From the NCBI RefSeq assembly GCF_009617575.1, contig NZ_WIXJ01000005.1, positions 124,001 through 188,000 of the forward strand: a stretch of DNA of 64,000 bases, given 5' to 3'. A program made the translations under genes and the position numbers. Positions 41,201 to 50,387 of the stretch are shown in pieces. Position 1 is the stretch's first letter. Every line of letters starts with the position of its first letter. The stretch is from Rhodocyclus gracilis (GTDB lineage: Bacteria > Pseudomonadota > Gammaproteobacteria > Burkholderiales > Rhodocyclaceae). The notes under the pieces are model-generated. The model was given only the letters and a program-made list of their open reading frames with translations, searched no databases and was not told where the DNA came from.

Positions 41201-42009
41201 GCCTGCCCGAGTTCTTTGACCCGGCGCTCTTTGGCGGGCCGTTCGCGACCGGTCTGTGCTTCGCCGTTGCCTTGCCGCTACTGGGGACGTATTTGCGGCT
41301 GCGCGACGAATGGCTGGCGGCGCTGGCGTTTGCGCAAACGGCGGCGGCCGGCGCTCTCCTGGCGATGCTCGCTGGCGTGCCACTGGCGCTCGGCGGCGCC
41401 GGAGTAGCCGTGCTGGCAGCGACGGCCAAGCATTTCTTCGAGGGCGCGGTACGGGGCGCGCAAGGTGTCTTCTTCGCCTTGCTACTGGTACTGGCCTGGG
41501 CCGCGTCGGTGCTGCTGGCGGCGAATCTGCCGCTCGCGGAGCGCATGGCGCACGCCTTGTTCGACGGTCAACTCTACTTCAGCGATACTGCCCAACTGGT
41601 CGAGGGAGCACTGTGCGCCCTGGCGGCGATGATCGTCCTCCGGCTGCTCTCGCGGCGCCTGCTGCTGGCGCATTTCTTCCCGGAGATGTTGCGTGCCAGC
41701 GGGCAGCGCCCGGAGCGGGCGCGCCTTGTCTTCGATCTGCTGGTCGCCGCGACGCTGGCCTTGGCGACGATGAGCATTGGCGTCATGGCGGCGTTCGCGC
41801 TGATCTTCGTGCCGCCGCTGGTCGCCGGGCGCTGGGCCGGCCACTGGCGGCGGGCGCTGATCGTGGCGGTGGTCTGCGGCATCGCTGCCTACACCGTCGC
41901 GTTCGTTCTCGCGCTGGCCCTCGATCAGCCATTCGGGCCGCTGCTCGGCGGCTTGCTCGTCGTCGTCGCTGCTCTGGCGCTGCTTATGCCCATGCGCGCG
42001 GCAAGGTAG
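41197..42009 (+). CDS. ZnuB-like metal ABC transporter permease
   Basis: A 270-residue inner-membrane permease of the ABC-3 family with eight or nine helices. It overlaps the ATPase gene by four bases (ATGA). The conserved ABC-3 region [25 protein letters not shown] with its coupling segment lies near residues 187-212. It completes an outer membrane protein-binding protein-ATPase-permease uptake system. Confidence 0.9.
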   Translation: MSLPEFFDPALFGGPFATGLCFAVALPLLGTYLRLRDEWLAALAFAQTAAAGALLAMLAGVPLALGGAGVAVLAATAKHFFEGAVRGAQGVFFALLLVLAWAASVLLAANLPLAERMAHALFDGQLYFSDTAQLVEGALCALAAMIVLRLLSRRLLLAHFFPEMLRASGQRPERARLVFDLLVAATLALATMSIGVMAAFALIFVPPLVAGRWAGHWRRALIVAVVCGIAAYTVAFVLALALDQPFGPLLGGLLVVVAALALLMPMRAAR

Positions 42010-42048
42010 TGAGCGGCGAGGACGGAGGCCGTTGCCGGGTAAATTGCC

Positions 42049-42147
42049 GGGGCGATATCGATGTGCTAAAACGGCCGCTCGTGACCGGCGCCTTGAGCGC
42101 CGGCGCGGGTGGGGCCGGATTCTTCCGGCGCCGTTTTCGATATCCCC
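42049..42147 (+). promoter_or_regulatory. Three-way-junction-like inverted repeats in the hslVU upstream region
   Basis: An outer stem pairs GATATCG (42054-42060) with CGATATC (42138-42144) and AAAACGGC (42068-42075) with GCCGTTTT (42130-42137), leaving a seven-base bulge. Inside it are two perfect hairpins: CCGGCGC/GCGCCGG (42085-42103) and GCCGGA/TCCGGC (42114-42129), the latter abutting the outer stem. A sigma70-like promoter may overlap the left arm (TTGCCG 42044-42049, N17, TAAAAC 42067-42072). If so, the outer pairing matters as DNA, and only the inner hairpins are in the transcript. Confidence 0.5.
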
Positions 42148-42169
42148 ACGAGTTCGAGAGTTCGTCCGC

Positions 42170-42772
42170 ATGGAGCAATACCACGGCACCACCATCCTTT
42201 CGGTTCGTCGCGGCACGCAGGTGGCCATGGGCGGCGATGGTCAGGTCACGCTGGGAAACATTGTCGTCAAGGCCGGCGCGCGCAAGGTGCGGCGCATTCA
42301 CCACGGCAAGATTCTGGTCGGCTTCGCCGGCGGTACGGCCGATGCCTTTACCCTCTTCGAGCGGCTGGAAGCCCGTCTCGACAAGCATCAGGGCATCCTG
42401 CTGCGTGCCGCGGTCGAGTTGGCGCGCGAATGGCGCAGCGACCGCGCCCTGCGTCGTCTGGAGGCCATGCTGGCCGTCGCCGACCGCGATCATTCGCTGA
42501 TCATTACGGGCAATGGCGACGTGCTTGAGCCGGAGCTTGGCATCGTTGCCATCGGTTCCGGCGGCGCTTACGCGCAGGCCGCCGCGCGCGGGCTGTGGGA
42601 GAACACGCCGCTGCCCGCCATCGAGGTGGTGCGCAAGTCGCTGGAGATCGCGGCTGACCTGTGCATTTACACCAACCGCAACTTCACGCTCGAAAGCCTC
42701 GACGAGACGGCCGAGAGCGCCCGGCAGAGGGGCGCCGCTGACGAGGCCACACCGCCCGCTGCTGCCGACTGA
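42170..42772 (+). CDS. hslV: ATP-dependent protease peptidase subunit HslV
   Basis: A 200-residue proteasome-like threonine protease. The start at ATG 42170 gives [15 protein letters not shown], so a six-residue propeptide is removed to expose catalytic T7. The conserved GDGQVTLG and [16 protein letters not shown] segments are present. It forms dodecamers capped by HslU hexamers, whose gene follows after 115 bases. HslVU is normally part of the heat-shock response; the structured upstream region may contribute to its control. Confidence 0.96.
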   Translation: MEQYHGTTILSVRRGTQVAMGGDGQVTLGNIVVKAGARKVRRIHHGKILVGFAGGTADAFTLFERLEARLDKHQGILLRAAVELAREWRSDRALRRLEAMLAVADRDHSLIITGNGDVLEPELGIVAIGSGGAYAQAAARGLWENTPLPAIEVVRKSLEIAADLCIYTNRNFTLESLDETAESARQRGAADEATPPAAAD

Positions 42773-42887
42773 GGTGCGCTGCACCGCCCTGACGTAGACG
42801 GCCTCGCCGTCGTCGCCACCGCTTCGCTCTTTACCCAGATATCACGCTACTTCGGGCCGGTTGCCCGGTACTTCGCACAGGTACGCC

Positions 42888-44219
42888 ATGAGCCAGATGA
42901 CTCCGCAGGAAATCGTCCACGAACTCGACAAGCACATCGTCGGGCAGGCCGCCGCCAAGCGGGCGGTCGCCATCGCGTTGCGCAATCGCTGGCGCCGCTC
43001 GCAGGTCGCCGAGCCGCTGCGGCAGGAGATCACGCCGAAAAACATCCTGATGATCGGCCCGACCGGCGTCGGCAAGACGGAAATCGCGCGCCGGCTGGCG
43101 CGGCTGGCGAATGCGCCGTTCATCAAGATCGAAGCCACCAAGTTCACCGAGGTCGGCTACGTCGGTCGCGATGTCGACACGATCATCCGTGACCTCGTCG
43201 AGATCGCCATCAAGAATGGCCGCGAACAGGCGACGAAGAGCGTGCGCGCACGCGCCGAGGACGCCGCCGAAGATCGCCTGCTCGACGCCCTGCTGCCAGG
43301 GCCGCGGCCGGGCTTTGGCGAGGAGCCCGCGGCGTCGGCGGATAGTCCGACGCGGCAGAAATTCCGCAAGCGTTTGCGCGAAGGCGAACTCGACACGCGC
43401 GAGATCGACATCGAGCTGGCCGCCGCGCCGATGCGTGCTGACATCGTCGCGCCGCCGGGAATGGAGGATCTCTCCGCGCAGTTGCAGGGAATGTTCCAGA
43501 ACCTTGGCGCCGGTCGGCGCAGCACGCGCAAGCTGACGATCGCCGAAGCGCGTCGCCTGCTGATCGACGAAGAGGCGGCGAAACTCGTGAACGACGAGGA
43601 AGTGAAGCTCGCGGCGGTCAAAAACGTCGAGCAGAACGGTATCGTTTTCCTCGACGAGATCGACAAGATTGCCACGCGCAGCGACGCGCAAGGTGCCGAC
43701 GTCTCACGTCAGGGGGTGCAGCGCGATCTCCTGCCGCTCGTCGAAGGCACCAGCGTCAGCACCAAGTACGGCATGATCCGCACCGATCACATCCTGTTCA
43801 TCGCCTCCGGCGCCTTTCATCTCGCCAAGCCGTCGGACCTCATTCCCGAATTGCAGGGGCGACTGCCGATCCGCGTCGAACTCGATTCGCTGTCGGTCGC
43901 CGACTTCGAGCGCATCCTGACGCAGACCGATGCCTGCCTGACCATGCAGTACGCCGCGCTGCTGGCCACCGAGGGCGTGACGCTGGAGTTCGCTGCCGAC
44001 GGCATCGCGCGTCTGGCCGAGATCGCCTGGTCGGTCAACGAGAAAACCGAAAACATCGGTGCGCGCCGCCTGCACACGGTGATGGAGCGGTTGCTCGAAG
44101 AGGTGTCGTTTACCGGCGGTCGCCACGGCGCCGAGACATTGCGCGTTGACGCGGCCTACGTCGACGCGCGTCTGGGCGAAGTGGCGAAGGACGAGGACTT
44201 GTCGCGCTACGTGCTGTAG
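42888..44219 (+). CDS. hslU: HslU protease ATPase subunit
   Basis: A 443-residue Clp/Hsp100 unfoldase that feeds HslV. Walker [10 protein letters not shown] (near residue 57), the pore motif region GYVGRD, a variable I-domain (about 110-230), Walker [12 protein letters not shown] and the C-terminal EDLSRYVL tail that docks into HslV are all visible. The start is ATG 42888. Confidence 0.97.
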   Translation: MSQMTPQEIVHELDKHIVGQAAAKRAVAIALRNRWRRSQVAEPLRQEITPKNILMIGPTGVGKTEIARRLARLANAPFIKIEATKFTEVGYVGRDVDTIIRDLVEIAIKNGREQATKSVRARAEDAAEDRLLDALLPGPRPGFGEEPAASADSPTRQKFRKRLREGELDTREIDIELAAAPMRADIVAPPGMEDLSAQLQGMFQNLGAGRRSTRKLTIAEARRLLIDEEAAKLVNDEEVKLAAVKNVEQNGIVFLDEIDKIATRSDAQGADVSRQGVQRDLLPLVEGTSVSTKYGMIRTDHILFIASGAFHLAKPSDLIPELQGRLPIRVELDSLSVADFERILTQTDACLTMQYAALLATEGVTLEFAADGIARLAEIAWSVNEKTENIGARRLHTVMERLLEEVSFTGGRHGAETLRVDAAYVDARLGEVAKDEDLSRYVL

Positions 44220-44323
44220 CCGGCATTTCCCGGCGGGCGAAGGAGTCGGCGGCGGGGAATGCCGGCGCGAAGATGACCTGCGCGGGGGAAGGACGGCGCG
44301 TTCGCCCCGCGCTCCTTCCCGCG
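44219..44323. promoter_or_regulatory. Two adjacent hairpins in the convergent hslU/lysA gap
   Basis: GCCGGCATTTCCC (44219-44231) pairs with GGGGAATGCCGGC (44254-44266) over 13 bases with one G-U. CGCGGGGGAAGGA (44281-44293) pairs with TCCTTCCCGCG (44312-44322) with a two-base bulge. Neither is followed by a T run. They fill the gap between two convergent genes and may end or protect transcripts from both sides. Confidence 0.5.
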
Positions 44324-44338
44324 TGAAGCGCTCGCCGA

Positions 44339-45586
44339 CTAGCCGATCAGCGTTTCGCCGGCAAACAGCTCGGCGATGGTTTCGCGGCGGCGCACGAGGT
44401 GGGCGTGCGTGCCGTCCACGATGACTTCGGCGGCGCGCGGACGGCTGTTGTAGTTCGAGCTCATGCTCATGCCGTAGGCGCCAGCCGACAGGAGGGCCAG
44501 CAGGTCGCCTTGCGCCAGCGCCAGCGTGCGCTCGCGGCCAAGGAAATCGCCCGATTCGCAGACCGGTCCGACGACATCCCACGCCTGCGCCGGCACGTCG
44601 CTGTGCGGCGCGACCGGCACGATGTCGTGCCAGGCGTCGTACAGCGCCGGCCGCGCGAGGTCGTTCATTGCGGCGTCGACGATGGCGAAGTTCTTCACTT
44701 CGCCGGGCTTCAGGTACTCGACGCGGGTGAGCAGCGCGCCAGCTTCGCCGACCAGACGCCGGCCGGGTTCGAGCAGCACCTTGAGGCCACGGCCGGCGAG
44801 CTTGGCGAGCAGCGGGCGCAGGTAGGCGGCGACGGAGGGCGGCGTTTCGTCGTTGTAGCGGATGCCGAGGCCGCCGCCAAGGTCGATATGGTGCAGGGCG
44901 ATGCCATCGGTGGCCAGCGCATCGACCAGCGTCAGCAGGCGGTCGAGCGCTTCGGCGAAAGGCACCGGATCGAGCAGTTGCGATCCGATGTGACAGTCGA
45001 TGCCGGTGACGGCAAGGTGCGGCAGGGCGGCGGCATGGCGATAGACGGCCAGTGCTTCGTCGTGGGCGACGCCGAACTTGTTTTCCTTCAGGCCGGTCGA
45101 GATGTAGGGGTGCGTCTTCGCGTCGACGTCCGGATTGACGCGCAGGCTGATCGGCGCGACGAGGCCGAGGCGAGCGGCGACTTCATTCAAGCGTTCGAGT
45201 TCGGGCGCCGATTCGACGTTGAAACAGAGAATGCCGGCGCGCAGCGCCATCTCCATCTCTGCCGCCGTCTTGCCGACGCCCGAGAAGACGATCTTGCGCG
45301 GATCGCCGCCAGCCGCGATCACCCGCTGCAATTCGCCGCCGGAGACGATGTCGAAGCCGGCGCCGAGGCGGGCGAAGAGGTTGAGGATGGCGAGATTGCC
45401 ATTCGCCTTGACGGCGTAGCAGACGAGCGCGTCGAGATCGCCAAGTTCGCGCTGGAAATCGGCAAAGGAGGATTCCAGTGCCGCCCGCGAGTAGACGTAG
45501 CACGGCGTGCCAAAAGTCTCGGCGATGCGCGTCAGCGGCAGGTTTTCGACGTGCAGGACGCCATCGGTCAGGGTGAAGGGATTCAT
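44339..45586 (-). CDS. lysA: Diaminopimelate decarboxylase LysA
   Basis: A 415-residue PLP enzyme making L-lysine from meso-diaminopimelate. The PLP lysine is K60 in CYAVKANGNLAIL. The HIGSQL segment, the GGGLGIRY loop and the C-terminal CESGDFLGRER motif with its catalytic Cys are intact. It overlaps the upstream lptM gene by four bases (ATGA), a pairing conserved in proteobacteria. Confidence 0.97.
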   Translation of the reverse strand: MNPFTLTDGVLHVENLPLTRIAETFGTPCYVYSRAALESSFADFQRELGDLDALVCYAVKANGNLAILNLFARLGAGFDIVSGGELQRVIAAGGDPRKIVFSGVGKTAAEMEMALRAGILCFNVESAPELERLNEVAARLGLVAPISLRVNPDVDAKTHPYISTGLKENKFGVAHDEALAVYRHAAALPHLAVTGIDCHIGSQLLDPVPFAEALDRLLTLVDALATDGIALHHIDLGGGLGIRYNDETPPSVAAYLRPLLAKLAGRGLKVLLEPGRRLVGEAGALLTRVEYLKPGEVKNFAIVDAAMNDLARPALYDAWHDIVPVAPHSDVPAQAWDVVGPVCESGDFLGRERTLALAQGDLLALLSAGAYGMSMSSNYNSRPRAAEVIVDGTHAHLVRRRETIAELFAGETLIG

Positions 45587-45861
45587 CGGGGGGCTTCCGT
45601 CGTCGTGCTAGGATTGGCCGGCGTTTGCGCGTCAGCCGGAGGGCGTTGGGTCGTCTCGCCTGCCGTGGCAGGAGCGGCCGCTTTCAGGGCGGCGCTCGCT
45701 GCGCCGGGTTTGGGCGGCAGCGTCAGCGGCCCGCGCGTGCCACAGGCGGTCAGCAGCACGAGGCAGGCGCAAACGAGACAAAGGGGTGCGGCGGCCGGTG
45801 TCCGGCGCGATTCGCGTAGCGAGTCGGCGTGTAGCACGGAACGCAAAACTGGGCGGCGCAT
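45583..45861 (-). CDS. lptM: LptM (YifL-like) lipoprotein
   Basis: A 92-residue lipoprotein. After a basic N-terminal region a hydrophobic stretch ends in the lipobox LTAC, and the mature part begins CGTRGPLTLPP, the LptM signature. The rest is Pro/Ala/Thr-rich. In E. coli LptM assists oxidative maturation of the LPS translocon LptD. A shorter start may be correct, since the basic N-terminal region is long. It is divergent from cyaY across 38 bases. Confidence 0.85.
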   Translation of the reverse strand: MRRPVLRSVLHADSLRESRRTPAAAPLCLVCACLVLLTACGTRGPLTLPPKPGAASAALKAAAPATAGETTQRPPADAQTPANPSTTTEAPR

Positions 45862-45899
45862 CGATGGGTAACCCGAAAAGGAAAAAATGGTAGCACAGG

Positions 45900-46238
45900 A
45901 TGAACGAGAGCGAATTTGACACCCTGGCCGAAGCGACGCTGACGCGCATCGAAGCCGCCTTCGAGGCGGCGCTGGACGATTCTGCGGCGGAACTCGATTT
46001 CGAGACTCCTTCGCCCGGCGTCATCGATGTGAGTTTCGCCGATGGCAGCCACATCATCATCAATCGCCATGCTGCGGCTCAGGAAATCTGGGTGGCGGCG
46101 CGCTCTGGCGGCTTTCATTTCCGCTGGGACGGCAGCGTCTGGCGCGATACGCGTGACGGCGCCGAACTGATGACGGCGCTGTCGCGGCTGGTGTCGGCGC
46201 AGGCCGGCGCCGCCGTGCTGCTCGACGGCGCCGACTGA
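45900..46238 (+). CDS. cyaY: CyaY frataxin-like iron donor
   Basis: A 112-residue bacterial frataxin. The acidic first helix with many Glu/Asp residues (NESEFDTLAEATLTRIEAAFEAAL) and the later HIIINRHAAAQEIWVAARSGGFHF strand region are diagnostic. It binds iron and tunes IscS-dependent Fe-S cluster assembly. The lptM-lysA pair on one side and mrcA on the other is a common betaproteobacterial arrangement. Confidence 0.95.
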   Translation: MNESEFDTLAEATLTRIEAAFEAALDDSAAELDFETPSPGVIDVSFADGSHIIINRHAAAQEIWVAARSGGFHFRWDGSVWRDTRDGAELMTALSRLVSAQAGAAVLLDGAD

Positions 46239-46272
46239 GCGCTGCGCGGGAACCTGGCAGCGCTTCTGGCGC

Positions 46273-48567
46273 CTAGTCGACGGCCGGCGAGTTGTCGCCC
46301 GTCGGCGCGTCCGTCGGCGGTGCGGCCGGGACGTTCTCCTTGTAGAAGAATTCCTTGGCCGGGCCTTTGCCGCGTCCCGGTGTGTCGACGGCAACGAGGC
46401 CGTCCGGCTGCGACATGAACGACTCGGGGACGTTCTTCAGTACCCGGCTCATGTAGTTGATCCAGGCCGGCAAGGCGGCGGTGCCGCCGGTTTCGTTGTT
46501 GCCGAGGTTCTTCGGCTGGTCGAAGCCGATCCACGAGCAGCCGACGACGGTGTGCTGGTAGCCGCAGAACCACGAGTCGACGTGCTCGTTCGTCGTGCCG
46601 GTCTTGCCCGCCAGGTCGTGCCGCTTGAGGGTGGCCGAGGCGCGCGCCGCCGTACCGTAGATGGTGACGTCGCGTAGCAGGCTGTCCATCACGTAGGCGT
46701 TGCGGGCGTCGATGGCGCGCTTGTCATCGTTGCCGGCGACCGTCGGCTGCGCTTGCGCCAGCACGTGATTTTTCTCGTCGCGGATTTCGCTGACGATGAA
46801 GGGCGTCACGCGATAGCCGCCGTTGGCGAAGATGGCGTAGCCGCTCACCATCTGCCAGGGCGTGACGGAGCCGGCACCGAGCGCCATTGTCAGGTAGGGC
46901 GGGTGCTTGTCGGCGTCGAAGCCGAAGCGCGTGATGTAGTCCTGCGCGTATTGCACGCCAATGGCCTGCAGGACGCGGATCGACACCATGTTCTTCGACT
47001 TGGCAAGGCCGGTGCGCAGCGTCATCGGGCCTTCGTATTTGCCGTCGTAGTTCTTTGGCTCCCACGCCTGGCTGCCGGTGACGGAAGCCGGGAAGACCAG
47101 CGGCGCGTCGTCGACGATGGTTGCCGGCGTGAAGCCTTTCTCCAGCGACGCCGAGTAGATGAAGGGCTTGAAGCTCGACCCCGGCTGCCGCCAGGCTTGC
47201 GTCACGTGATTGAATTTGCTGCGGTTGAAGTCGACGCCGCCGACCAGTGCGCGGATGGCGCCGGTTTGCGGGTCGGCGGAGAGGAGGGCCGATTCCACTT
47301 CGGGCATCTGCGCGATCTGCCAACCTCCCTTGTCGTCTTGCAGGACGCGAATCAGTGCGCCGCGCTTCAGGCTCTTGTTCGGCGGTGCCTTGTCGTCGAG
47401 CATGCGGGCGGCGAACTTCAGCCCGTCGCCGGCGATGCTGACGATTTCACCGCCGCGTCGGTAGGCGCGAACGAGCTTCGGCGAGGCTTCGAGGACGATG
47501 GCCGGATGCAGGTCATCGGCGTCGGAGACGTCTTGCAGCAGTTCGTCGAGCAGTTCGTCCTGATCGCTCTTTACTTCGCGCATGTCGACGTAGGACTCGG
47601 CGCCACGGTAGCCGTGCCGACGGTCGTAGTCGAAGACGTTGCGGCGCACGGCGTTCCAGGCAGCGTCCTGGTCGGCCTTGAGGATCGTCGTGTAGACGCG
47701 CAGACCACGCGTGTAAGCGTCTTGCGGGAAGCGCTCGACCGCCATCTGCCGCGCCATTTCGGCGACGTACTCGGCGTGCACCGAGAATTCGCTGGCGTCG
47801 CGCTTGACCACCAGCGGCTGCTTGAGCGCCGCTTCGTACTGGGCGTCGTCGAGGTAGTTCAGTTCGTGCATGCGGCGCAGCACGTATTGCTGGCGCAGGC
47901 GGGCGCGCTTCGGGTTGATCACCGGGTTGTAGGCCGACGGCGCTTTCGGCAGTCCGGCCAGCATCGCCGCTTCGGCGGCGGTCAGCGACTTGAGCGGTTT
48001 GCCGAAGTAAATCTGCGACGCGGCGGCGAAACCGTAAGCGCGCTGACCGAGGAATATCTGGTTCAGGTAGAGCTCAAGGATCTGGTCTTTCGAGAGATTG
48101 GCTTCGATCTTGAACGAGAGCAGGACTTCGTACAGCTTGCGCGTGTAGGTCTTTTCGGCCGAGAGGAAGAAATTGCGCGCCACCTGCTGGGTGATTGTCG
48201 ACGCCCCTTGGCGTTTGCCGCCGCCGATGATGTTGGAGTACGCCGCGCGCAGCACGCCGAGCGTGTCGATGCCGCCGTGCTGATAGAAGCGTTCGTCTTC
48301 GGCGGAGAGGATGGCCTGCTTCATGACGTCGGGGACGTCGGCGATGTGCACGACGGCACGGCGTTCTTCGCCGAATTCACCGATCAGCGCACCGTCAGCG
48401 GAAAAGACACGCAGCGGAATCTTCGGCTGGTAGTCGGTCAGGGCTTCCAGCGAGGGGAGGTTGGGGTAAGCAAGTGCGAGGACGATCGCGACCAGGGCGA
48501 TGCCAATCCCGGCAAGGCCCGCGATGAGCAGCAGCGGGTAGAGAATCCAGCGGAGAGCGGAGGGCAA
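46273..48567 (-). CDS. mrcA: Penicillin-binding protein 1A
   Basis: A 764-residue bifunctional peptidoglycan synthase. One N-terminal membrane helix (about 9-30), a GT51 transglycosylase domain with the catalytic Glu in SAEDERFYQHGGID, an OB-like insert (about 300-400) and a transpeptidase domain follow in order. Active-site motifs are PGSSFKPF (Ser nucleophile), SKN and KTGT. Length and order match class A PBP1a. Confidence 0.96.
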   Translation of the reverse strand: MPSALRWILYPLLLIAGLAGIGIALVAIVLALAYPNLPSLEALTDYQPKIPLRVFSADGALIGEFGEERRAVVHIADVPDVMKQAILSAEDERFYQHGGIDTLGVLRAAYSNIIGGGKRQGASTITQQVARNFFLSAEKTYTRKLYEVLLSFKIEANLSKDQILELYLNQIFLGQRAYGFAAASQIYFGKPLKSLTAAEAAMLAGLPKAPSAYNPVINPKRARLRQQYVLRRMHELNYLDDAQYEAALKQPLVVKRDASEFSVHAEYVAEMARQMAVERFPQDAYTRGLRVYTTILKADQDAAWNAVRRNVFDYDRRHGYRGAESYVDMREVKSDQDELLDELLQDVSDADDLHPAIVLEASPKLVRAYRRGGEIVSIAGDGLKFAARMLDDKAPPNKSLKRGALIRVLQDDKGGWQIAQMPEVESALLSADPQTGAIRALVGGVDFNRSKFNHVTQAWRQPGSSFKPFIYSASLEKGFTPATIVDDAPLVFPASVTGSQAWEPKNYDGKYEGPMTLRTGLAKSKNMVSIRVLQAIGVQYAQDYITRFGFDADKHPPYLTMALGAGSVTPWQMVSGYAIFANGGYRVTPFIVSEIRDEKNHVLAQAQPTVAGNDDKRAIDARNAYVMDSLLRDVTIYGTAARASATLKRHDLAGKTGTTNEHVDSWFCGYQHTVVGCSWIGFDQPKNLGNNETGGTAALPAWINYMSRVLKNVPESFMSQPDGLVAVDTPGRGKGPAKEFFYKENVPAAPPTDAPTGDNSPAVD

Positions 48568-48738
48568 GATATTTCCCGAGTGGGGAGGTGGGCCGCCATT
48601 ATATGCGCCCCGTCCGCGCCCCGAAAATCGGCGTGCCGTGAGCAGTTGTTGCGGCGCATCGCGAGGTGCCGTGCGAACGCCGCAGGGCGCCGGTGGGGCG
48701 TCGTCGTGCTGGGCGGCGTTCCGGCACGAAGCTTGCGA

Positions 48739-48744
48739 TAGAAT
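48739..48744 (+). promoter_or_regulatory. -10-like TAGAAT directly before aroK
   Basis: TAGAAT ends seven bases before the GTG start codon of aroK, so a transcript from it would begin at or next to the start codon. The first TAG is also the in-frame stop that forces the aroK start to lie downstream. No clear -35 hexamer is seen. Confidence 0.45.
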
Positions 48745-48750
48745 GCCGGC

Positions 48751-49281
48751 GTGCCAACCTCAACTCCCAACATCTACCTCGTCGGCCTGATGGGCGCCGG
48801 CAAGACGACGATCGGTCGCGCGCTGGCGCGACGCATCGGCTATGGTTTTGTCGACTCGGACCACGAGATCGTCGCCCGCACCGGTGTACCGATTCCGACG
48901 ATCTTCGAGATCGAGGGAGAAGAAGGCTTCCGCCGGCGTGAGGCGCAGGTCATCGCCGAACTGGCGGGTGATCACGGTCGTGTCGTCGCCACCGGCGGCG
49001 GCGTCGTCTTGCAGCAGGCGAATCGCGATCACCTGCGTTCGGGCGGCATGGTTGCCTATCTGCGGGTGCCGCCGCGCATTCTCTTCGAGCGTACGCGCAG
49101 TGATCGCAACCGGCCGCTCTTGCGCGTCGCCGACCCGTTGGCCCGGCTCGAAGCGCTGCATGCCGAGCGCGATCCTCTGTATCGTGAGGTGGCCGATATC
49201 GTCGTTGAAGGCGGGCGTGGCAACGCCCAGTCGATTACCCAGTTGCTGGCGCGGGAGGCGTGTTTGCGATGGAAACTCTAG
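48751..49281 (+). CDS. aroK: Shikimate kinase AroK
   Basis: A 176-residue kinase for the fifth step of the shikimate pathway. The P-loop is [12 protein letters not shown] near residue 12, the shikimate-binding Asp lies in DSDHEI, and the ATGGG motif is present. An in-frame TAG at 48739 means that GTG 48751 is the first usable start. No ribosome-binding sequence precedes it, so the mRNA may be leaderless. In most relatives pilMNOPQ lies between mrcA and aroK; here it is absent. Confidence 0.95.
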   Translation: MPTSTPNIYLVGLMGAGKTTIGRALARRIGYGFVDSDHEIVARTGVPIPTIFEIEGEEGFRRREAQVIAELAGDHGRVVATGGGVVLQQANRDHLRSGGMVAYLRVPPRILFERTRSDRNRPLLRVADPLARLEALHAERDPLYREVADIVVEGGRGNAQSITQLLAREACLRWKL

Positions 49282-50387
49282 AGGTCGATCTCGCGGAGCG
49301 TAGCTATCCGATCTTCATCGGGCAGGGGCTGCTTGAGCGTGCCGACCTGCTGGCGGCCGGCTTGCCACAGCCGCGCGTCCTCATCGTCAGCAACGAAACC
49401 GTCGCGCCCCTGTATCTGATGCGCGTGCGCGCCGCGTTTGCCGCCGCCGGTGTCGAGGCGCTCGACGTCGTTCTCCCCGACGGCGAGCACTTCAAGGACT
49501 GGCCGACGCTCAACCGCATTTTCGACGCGCTGCTCGGCCACCGCTGCGAACGCGCGACGACTCTGGTGGCGCTCGGCGGTGGCGTCATCGGCGACATGAC
49601 GGGTTTTGCGGCGGCGTGCTATCAGCGTGGCGTGCCGTTCATTCAGGTGCCGACGACCTTGCTCGCGCAGGTGGATTCGTCGGTGGGGGGCAAGACGGCG
49701 ATCAATCACCCGCAAGGCAAGAACATGATCGGCGCCTTTCATCAGCCGCAGCGCGTGCTGATCGATACCGATTCACTGGCGACGCTGCCGGCGCGCGAGT
49801 TCCGCTCGGGGCTGGCGGAAGTGATCAAGTACGGCCTGATCCGCGATCTGCCTTTTCTCGAGTGGCTGGAGGTCAATCTCGACGCCCTGCTGGCGCGTTC
49901 GCCGGCGGCGCTGGCCGAGGCGATTTTGCGCTCCTGTCGCAATAAGGCCGAGGTGGTGGCGGCGGACGAGCGCGAGAGTGGTGAGCGCGCCCTGCTCAAT
50001 CTCGGTCACACCTTCGGCCATGCCATTGAGACCGGAGCCGGGTATGGCGTCTGGCTGCACGGCGAGGCGGTCGCCGCCGGGACGATGATGGCCGCCGAGC
50101 TGTCGCAGCGTCTAGGCTGGATCGATGCTTCGCTCGTCGCACGGATCGGGCGCCTGTTTGAGCGTTGTTCTCTGCCGGTCGTGGGTCCGGCATTGGGCGA
50201 GGAGCGCTATCTCGAGCTGATGGCGCACGACAAGAAAGTGCAGGGCGGGCGGTTGCGCTTGGTATTGCTGCGTGCGGCGGGCCGTGCGGTGGTGAGCGCC
50301 GACGCCCCGGTTGCCGACGTGGCGGCGGCGATCGCCGCGCGTTGTCGCGCGGGCGCGGTGCCTTTCCTTGAGTCTGCTCATGGCTGA
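49269..50387 (+). CDS. aroB: 3-dehydroquinate synthase AroB
   Basis: A 372-residue NAD- and zinc-dependent enzyme that closes 3-dehydroquinate from DAHP. The NAD-binding [14 protein letters not shown] segment, the [19 protein letters not shown] motif and the metal ligands in the [12 protein letters not shown] region are present. ATG 49269 overlaps the end of aroK; a GTG nine bases upstream is the alternative. aroK and aroB are co-transcribed. Confidence 0.96.
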   Translation: METLEVDLAERSYPIFIGQGLLERADLLAAGLPQPRVLIVSNETVAPLYLMRVRAAFAAAGVEALDVVLPDGEHFKDWPTLNRIFDALLGHRCERATTLVALGGGVIGDMTGFAAACYQRGVPFIQVPTTLLAQVDSSVGGKTAINHPQGKNMIGAFHQPQRVLIDTDSLATLPAREFRSGLAEVIKYGLIRDLPFLEWLEVNLDALLARSPAALAEAILRSCRNKAEVVAADERESGERALLNLGHTFGHAIETGAGYGVWLHGEAVAAGTMMAAELSQRLGWIDASLVARIGRLFERCSLPVVGPALGEERYLELMAHDKKVQGGRLRLVLLRAAGRAVVSADAPVADVAAAIAARCRAGAVPFLESAHG

